Assembly (NCBI GenBank): GCA_001512665.1
Contig: LFSF01000026.1
Location: forward strand, 1 to 44,508
Direction of reading: 5' to 3'
DNA from: Clostridiales bacterium DTU073
GTDB lineage: Bacteria > Bacillota > Peptococcia > DRI-13 > DTU073
Length of the DNA: 44,508 nucleotides
Position numbers and translations under genes: made by a program. Shown here piece by piece: positions 38,401 through 44,508 of this stretch (position 1 is the first letter of the stretch; each line of letters opens with the position of its first letter). The notes beneath the pieces were generated by a model. It had not been told where the DNA came from. It saw nothing but the letters and a program-made list of their open reading frames with translations, and did not search any database.

Positions 38401-38859
38401 TTACCGGAAAAGCTCTAATATTTTTAAAAAAAAGGCCGCCAAACCTGCAGCCATCAATGGACCTACAGGGATGCCACCAAAGAAAACTATCCCAATAATC
38501 GACCCTATAATCAAACTAATAAGCAATTCAGGACATTTTTTTAAGAGATTTAATCCATCATCATTTAAATAAGTTGCCAAAATACCACCGATGAGAGCAA
38601 AAAAACCCGGCCAAGAAAAAAGGCCGTCTTTTAGTTCAATAATGGAGATTTTCCCCTTCGCTAACGGAGTTAAAACAGAAAGCATCAAAAATAACAAGCC
38701 AACTTCCAAGCCTCGCCTTTCTATCAAAGGAAAATAATGAGTTAAATAAATTAATTTTATCACTAAAAGTATACAAGCGGAAGTTGCAACAAGTGGTGCC
38801 CTCCCAATTACTCCAATAATTATTAAAATAATTAGTGCCGTTTCTCCCCACATCCACAT
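38401..38859 (-). CDS. DUF441 family membrane protein (YtwI-like)
   Basis: Four to five TM helices; LVIKLIYLTHYFPLIERRGLEVGLLFLMLSVLTPLAKGKI...IIGSIIGIVFFGGIPVGPLMAAGLAAFF. Confidence 0.88.
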   Translation of the reverse strand: MWMWGETALIILIIIGVIGRAPLVATSACILLVIKLIYLTHYFPLIERRGLEVGLLFLMLSVLTPLAKGKISIIELKDGLFSWPGFFALIGGILATYLNDDGLNLLKKCPELLISLIIGSIIGIVFFGGIPVGPLMAAGLAAFFLKILELFR

Positions 38860-38953
38860 AACCCTCCCGGGAAGAGTCTAATAAAAATCTATGCGTAAAT
38901 TCATAGTCCTAAAACCTTTTACCGTGCATAGATTTTTGGGGGAGGTGAATATC

Positions 38954-39226
38954 TTGTTGGAATTTTTCTCAATCGCAATAACAATGGGGTTACTTAGACT
39001 ACTTTCCGGAATGATTGAAATATCGGCAGGATTATTGATGATCTATTTTCAAAATGTGGAAACAGCCTTAAAAATCAATGCAACTCTTGCCTTAATCGGA
39101 CCGACAATTATGATTGTTGTCACATCTCTAGGTTTAATCGGCATAGCCGGAAATGTTTCTTTAGAAAAAATGCTCACTATCTTATGCGGGGTAGCATTAA
39201 TTTTTTATGGCATAAATAAAATGTAG
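38954..39226 (+). CDS. yqhV: YqhV-like (DUF2619) membrane protein
   Basis: GLLRLLSGMIEISAGLLMIYFQNVETALKINATLALIGPTIMIVVTSLGL resembles Bacillus YqhV. Probable TTG start at 38954 or 38957 behind GGGGGAGGTG. Confidence 0.78.
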   Translation: MLEFFSIAITMGLLRLLSGMIEISAGLLMIYFQNVETALKINATLALIGPTIMIVVTSLGLIGIAGNVSLEKMLTILCGVALIFYGINKM

Positions 39227-39239
39227 CCTTATTTATTGT

Positions 39240-40172
39240 TCAAAAACCCTCTTTTTGAAAATAAATTTCAGGATCAATAATTTTCTCCCCGGCTTGAATA
39301 TTTTCAAAAATGTTGATTAAGGCAAGTCCCCCTAAAATTAAAGCGGCAATAAGATTTAAATAAACAGCTCCCAAACCCAGCTTAGCCAGCAAAAGAAGTA
39401 ACAAACCATAAAAAAGATAGTCCGTATATTTCCTTTTTTTCATAATCTCCTTTTTTAGGATGGCTAATTTCTTCTGACGCTTAAACATTTCAGAATGAAT
39501 GATTTCTTTTATTTGTGATACTGAAGGAAAAAGATAAGTATTTTTTAACAAATATTGCAGCTTATCGCCATTATATAATCTCAAATTAAGTTCATAACGT
39601 TTTCCTAAATCTGTTACATCTGCATTAAAGTCCCCATTCGTAATAATCCTGATCTGCGAAATTCCACGCCGCATGCTTTCCCTAATTACGGATAAAACCT
39701 CTCGCTTTGTTACTATATCCTCCCCATGGACATCAAGGTATGCTATCATTATTTTTTCACCTAACAACCTTCCTTCGAGCATACCGTTATTAGTTTTTAA
39801 ATGACTGACCTGAAATTTTTTACTAATTTCTCCCTTTAAGATATTCAGCACAATATCAGGTGTGGTTTTTTCCAGACGCTTTTTATATTCACGAAGGGCA
39901 ATTTTTTGAAAACAAGCCTTTTTTATCTGTAAATACTTTTTCTTATGCTTGGAATACCGTCGAAAAATCATCAACCCAAAAAGAATAACAATACCCCAGA
40001 TTGCTATGTCAAAAGACGGTATATACCATAAAAAAAGCAGCAAGAGAATCAAAAAAACAACAGTATCCACAATAAAGCGCGGGGCCAGAGGCTCGATCAG
40101 ATTCTGACTCCGATAATAGTCCTTTAAAATCCGTTTATCCTTAAAATTCAATAAATATCCCTCCGTGACCAA
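39240..40172 (-). CDS. Membrane-anchored protein with degenerate Mrr/restriction-endonuclease-like domain
   Basis: Two N-terminal and two C-terminal TM segments flank a soluble domain with IITNGDFNADVTDLGKRYELNLRLYNGDKLQYLL, similar to the end of Mrr_cat domains. Confidence 0.55.
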   Translation of the reverse strand: MVTEGYLLNFKDKRILKDYYRSQNLIEPLAPRFIVDTVVFLILLLLFLWYIPSFDIAIWGIVILFGLMIFRRYSKHKKKYLQIKKACFQKIALREYKKRLEKTTPDIVLNILKGEISKKFQVSHLKTNNGMLEGRLLGEKIMIAYLDVHGEDIVTKREVLSVIRESMRRGISQIRIITNGDFNADVTDLGKRYELNLRLYNGDKLQYLLKNTYLFPSVSQIKEIIHSEMFKRQKKLAILKKEIMKKRKYTDYLFYGLLLLLLAKLGLGAVYLNLIAALILGGLALINIFENIQAGEKIIDPEIYFQKEGF

Positions 40173-40278
40173 TCTTAAAGTGTACTTCTGTCCACTTCCC
40201 TCATTTAAGACCAGTCTAACCGGAAAATCTTCTTTTCAAACCTGTTCACAGCCAACAGCAAAATTAAATACTGTGTTT

Positions 40279-41271
40279 TTACAAATAAATACGACGCGAC
40301 ATACTATATGGTTGAAAAATCGCTTCTTCTACCTCAAATTTATGATTTAAAATTAAAGTTCCATTATGCAAAAATCTATTTTTAACACGATATCTCAAAT
40401 CCATGAAATGACAAATTAATTTATCATCTTTTTTTTCTGAACTAACATGAAAAAAAGGAGTAAAATCACGAAAGACCTTTCCTAATACGGTTCCGGTTAA
40501 TAAATTTCTTATTTTTTCTTTTTCACATTTCAGCTGTTGAAAGGTGTGATAACTTCCCTTCACAAGATTAATACTACCTACAATATTCTTCTTACGCTGC
40601 TCAATAATAAAATCCCACCGGAAAGGATCCATTGCCGACGGCAAAACGCACACCCTCAGGTGAGTTTTTTTCTTTTTCTTCAATAGTCTAGTTTCAATAA
40701 AATATTGCGCCCCTAAACGCAACGCCCAACGCAACAAAAGATAACCGGCAAATACTAACGAGATTATATAATCTTGATACCCTAAACTATACCGCCACAA
40801 ACTGAGTAAACACAACAAAATTAAAACAGGATCCACAAGAGGCAAGAGATTAAGCATATGTTTTTTTGAACTCAAGGGCCAAAAAACTTTCGCACCATAA
40901 GAGTTCAAAACGTCAAAAAATAAATGAGAAAGCACACCTAACAAAACCCAGAAAAAAAGCGAAATAAAACTATATCCGGAGTAAATAGGGCTTAAGGTGA
41001 GCGCCCCTAACCCAGACAAAAATACCGCTCCGGGTAAAGAATGGGAAATACCACGATGCTGTTGCAAATAGGTAAAGTCACCACGAAGCAAAAAAACGAT
41101 ATCTAAATCCGGGAGTATACTTCCCACAAGCGAAGACATCATTAATCCATTAGCAAGGGAAATACTCCCTCCCGCTTTGAGTCCTAAAACCATTCCTACC
41201 AGCCCATGAGAAATTGGATCCACAAGCCCCACCCCGCTCCAAATAAAAATACCGCATGCGGCAAGTAACAT
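40279..41271 (-). CDS. Membrane-bound metal-dependent hydrolase (YdjM/DUF457 family)
   Basis: DPISHGLVGMVLG, LPDLDIV, HRGISHSLPGAV, LSHLFFDVLNSYGAKVFWPL: His/Asp motifs of the LexA-binding YdjM-like family. Confidence 0.88.
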   Translation of the reverse strand: MLLAACGIFIWSGVGLVDPISHGLVGMVLGLKAGGSISLANGLMMSSLVGSILPDLDIVFLLRGDFTYLQQHRGISHSLPGAVFLSGLGALTLSPIYSGYSFISLFFWVLLGVLSHLFFDVLNSYGAKVFWPLSSKKHMLNLLPLVDPVLILLCLLSLWRYSLGYQDYIISLVFAGYLLLRWALRLGAQYFIETRLLKKKKKTHLRVCVLPSAMDPFRWDFIIEQRKKNIVGSINLVKGSYHTFQQLKCEKEKIRNLLTGTVLGKVFRDFTPFFHVSSEKKDDKLICHFMDLRYRVKNRFLHNGTLILNHKFEVEEAIFQPYSMSRRIYL

Positions 41272-41378
41272 ACGGCATTATTATAGCATGTCTCAAAAGT
41301 ACTTTTAAAAGGTACCTTTTCCCATTAACTATACCTATTCATTTAACTTTACCTACTCATTTACCTACTCACAAATAA

Positions 41379-42653
<1,275 letters not shown>

Positions 42654-42695
42654 TTATCTCACCGAACCTCATCAATTTTTTTATCACTTACTTTA

Positions 42696-43361
42696 TCAAC
42701 TATTCATACCTGACTCAATCTTTCCTAACTTAACTGATATAACTAATTCATCCGGAGAATTCATAGTATATCCCACCTTAAGTAGTTCTGAGATAAAGTT
42801 TAGCTTTTTTAGAGAACTTATACAATCTCTATTTTCATCTTTTTCCCCAACAAAAAGAAAAGTAATTTTTAATAAATTACCGGTAAACCTTAATCTATAC
42901 TTCAGTCCCTTATTTTTTAGGCTATCCTGAACAACTGAAAATATGTTTATAAACAGACGAGTTAATTCCTCATCCACGTCTTCTCTCTGCCATTCTTGCC
43001 AATCACCATCAGAAATAAAATCAATGTTCTCATATATGTAAGCAAATTGAGAACTAAGCCAAAGCAAATAACTTTGCAAACAAGGAAGTGGAATTTTACT
43101 AAACTTCCCAAATTTCTCTACACTATCCACGGTTTTTAACGAATATTCTTTTGCTTTTTCTAAATTCCCTAATTGAATATATCCATAGATAACTTGCAAA
43201 TGATTCATAAAATCATGTCGCTGAATTCTAAGCACTTCTAAGATCTTTTTTAATAAATCCTCATACAAAATCCTCACATCCCCAATCAAAAAAATACCGC
43301 TGCAATAAAAACATATTATGTAAAACTTATACATCTTGAAAAAAGAAAGCCTCGGACTCAT
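42696..43361 (-). CDS. spo0B: Spo0B-like sporulation phosphotransferase (true start probably downstream of 43361)
   Basis: RIQRHDFMNHLQVIYGYIQLGNLEKAKEY Spo0B H-box; adjacent to obg as in Bacillus spo0B-obg. The first residues of the ORF overlap a terminator-like hairpin. Confidence 0.8.
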   Translation of the reverse strand: MSPRLSFFKMYKFYIICFYCSGIFLIGDVRILYEDLLKKILEVLRIQRHDFMNHLQVIYGYIQLGNLEKAKEYSLKTVDSVEKFGKFSKIPLPCLQSYLLWLSSQFAYIYENIDFISDGDWQEWQREDVDEELTRLFINIFSVVQDSLKNKGLKYRLRFTGNLLKITFLFVGEKDENRDCISSLKKLNFISELLKVGYTMNSPDELVISVKLGKIESGMNS

Positions 43362-43373
43362 GCCCGAGACTTT
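43346..43373 (-). terminator. Rho-independent terminator or attenuator between rpmA and spo0B-obg
   Basis: Minus strand AAAGTCTCGG-gcatgagt-CCGAGGCTTT followed by cTTTTTT. Confidence 0.8.
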
Positions 43374-43380
43374 ATACTTT

Positions 43381-43671
43381 TTACATTGCTAATTCGGAAT
43401 AAACACTAACCTGTTTTTTATCTTTACTCTTTCTTTCGAACTTAACATAACCATCAGTAAGGGCAAACAAGGTATCATCTTTGCCTATACCAACATTATT
43501 ACCGGGATGAATTTTCGTCCCTCTTTGTCTCACCAAAATACTTCCTGCACTTACTAATTGACCATCAAAACGTTTCACACCAAGACGTTTAGCTTCACTA
43601 TCACGTCCGTTACGAGAACTACCTACCCCTTGTTTATGGGCAAACAATTGTAAATTCATTTTGAACAGCAT
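43381..43671 (-). CDS. rpmA: 50S ribosomal protein L27 with cleavable N-terminal extension
   Basis: M(LFKM)[33 protein letters not shown]; Firmicute Prp cleavage motif LQLF|AHK. Confidence 0.98.
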   Translation of the reverse strand: MLFKMNLQLFAHKQGVGSSRNGRDSEAKRLGVKRFDGQLVSAGSILVRQRGTKIHPGNNVGIGKDDTLFALTDGYVKFERKSKDKKQVSVYSELAM

Positions 43672-44006
43672 TTAGTCCACCTCCTCTTACTGACCTTTAG
43701 ATACTGTCCATAACCTATTTCCATAGACTTAAGTCCTAATTCTAAAGTCTGTATAAGCACATCCGCCGTCTTTAAATCGGCTTCTGTTAATCCTTCCGGT
43801 AACCAACATTCAAGATACCCGTTATCATCAATTTTCCAAATGGGCTTTATCGATAAAAATGCATCCAGACCTAACAAAGCTGTCTGAGTTAATGCTGAAA
43901 TACCGGCACATACCAAATCTTCACCGGCAGGTGCGGTTTTGGCATGACCCTTAGCCACAAAACCTTTCACCTGATTACCATCATAGTAAATTTCCACCTT
44001 AACCAT
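43656..44006 (-). CDS. prp: Ribosomal-processing cysteine protease Prp (YsxB)
   Basis: [41 protein letters not shown] with His/Cys catalytic dyad; between L21 and L27. Start trimmed to ATG 44006, because the ORF-track start lies inside rplU. Confidence 0.93.
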   Translation of the reverse strand: MVKVEIYYDGNQVKGFVAKGHAKTAPAGEDLVCAGISALTQTALLGLDAFLSIKPIWKIDDNGYLECWLPEGLTEADLKTADVLIQTLELGLKSMEIGYGQYLKVSKRRWTKCCSK

Positions 44007-44316
44007 TAACAGCAATAGTCTCCACAGAAACTTTAGTATATGGCTGACGATGGCCATAAGTTCTGCGATATTTTTTCTTCGGCTTATATTTAAAAACTAT
44101 AATTTTATCGTCTTTGCCATGTTCTAAAACTTTCAAAACAACACTGGCACCTTCGACAAAGGGTTTCCCCAAGGAAACATTTTCTCCATCAACAACAGCA
44201 AGCACTTGAGAAACTGCAAACGTTTCCCCTTCTTGAACATCTACCTTTTCAATGCTTAAAACATCGCCTTCTTGAACTTTATACTGCTTTCCACCTGTTT
44301 CTATAATCGCATACAT
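43999..44316 (-). CDS. rplU: 50S ribosomal protein L21
   Basis: [25 protein letters not shown]...[19 protein letters not shown]. Confidence 0.98.
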   Translation of the reverse strand: MYAIIETGGKQYKVQEGDVLSIEKVDVQEGETFAVSQVLAVVDGENVSLGKPFVEGASVVLKVLEHGKDDKIIVFKYKPKKKYRRTYGHRQPYTKVSVETIAVNG

Positions 44317-44334
44317 TTTATAACTACACCTCCC

Positions 44335-44420
44335 TAGCCTAGACTCGCCATCTCTTAGGCAGCACTATATGCTTTTAAAGCCTGAGTTGAGCGGTTTGGT
44401 AGGCACGCTAGCCCACAACA
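44335..44420 (-). ncRNA. Candidate L21 leader (autoregulatory 5' UTR element)
   Basis: GC-rich, structured-looking leader (tgctgttgtgggctagcgtgcctaccaaaccgctcaactcaggcttt...agtgctgcctaagagatggcgagtctaggc) between the promoter and rplU, in the position where L21 leaders occur in Firmicutes. Confidence 0.6.
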
Positions 44421-44425
44421 GCAAA

Positions 44426-44454
44426 AGAATACCATACCCCAGAGTAATTGTCAA
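44426..44454 (-). promoter_or_regulatory. Sigma-A-type promoter TTGACA-N17-TATTCT for rplU
   Basis: Minus strand TTGACAattactctggggtatggTATTCT. Confidence 0.8.
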
Positions 44455-44508
44455 GTAAAGCAAGCTTTATTGTTTACACAAAAAACGACAAACTTCATTC
44501 CCTGCACA

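Overview
The window is a chromosomal segment from a Gram-positive, spore-forming-type Firmicute (probably Clostridia/Peptococcaceae-like; lineage is inferred from gene content only). Most genes are on the minus strand. (i) 1-17.7 kb is an almost complete dcw (division and cell wall) cluster, in transcription order mraZ-rsmH-ftsL-spoVD/ftsI-murE-murF-mraY-murD-ftsW/spoVE-murG-murC-murB-murA-divIB-ftsZ (ftsZ truncated at the window edge). There is no ftsA between divIB and ftsZ, and five helically phased 10-bp MraZ-box-like repeats lie upstream of mraZ. (ii) 17.8-28.9 kb holds an M28 peptidase lipoprotein, DnaI/DnaC- and DnaD-type replication proteins, a P-loop/Asp23 fusion, an M42 peptidase, a secreted protein, a MetF-like protein, an acyltransferase, YlbF, GNAT, DUF1015 and DUF1858 proteins. 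(iii) 28.9-36.9 kb is the most interesting region. It encodes two paralogous ferredoxin/[FeFe]-hydrogenase-like proteins with non-canonical H-cluster motifs, one of them fused to a cytoplasmic methyl-accepting chemotaxis signalling domain. They sit beside CheW and an RsbT/RsbW-type ATPase but without CheA, and are followed upstream by a two-component system. I propose this as a redox/H2-sensing chemotaxis-like signalling module. (iv) 37-44.5 kb holds hypothetical and membrane proteins, then the conserved rplU-prp-rpmA-spo0B-obg region with an L21-type leader and promoter. No CRISPR array, tRNA, rRNA or transposon was recognised.
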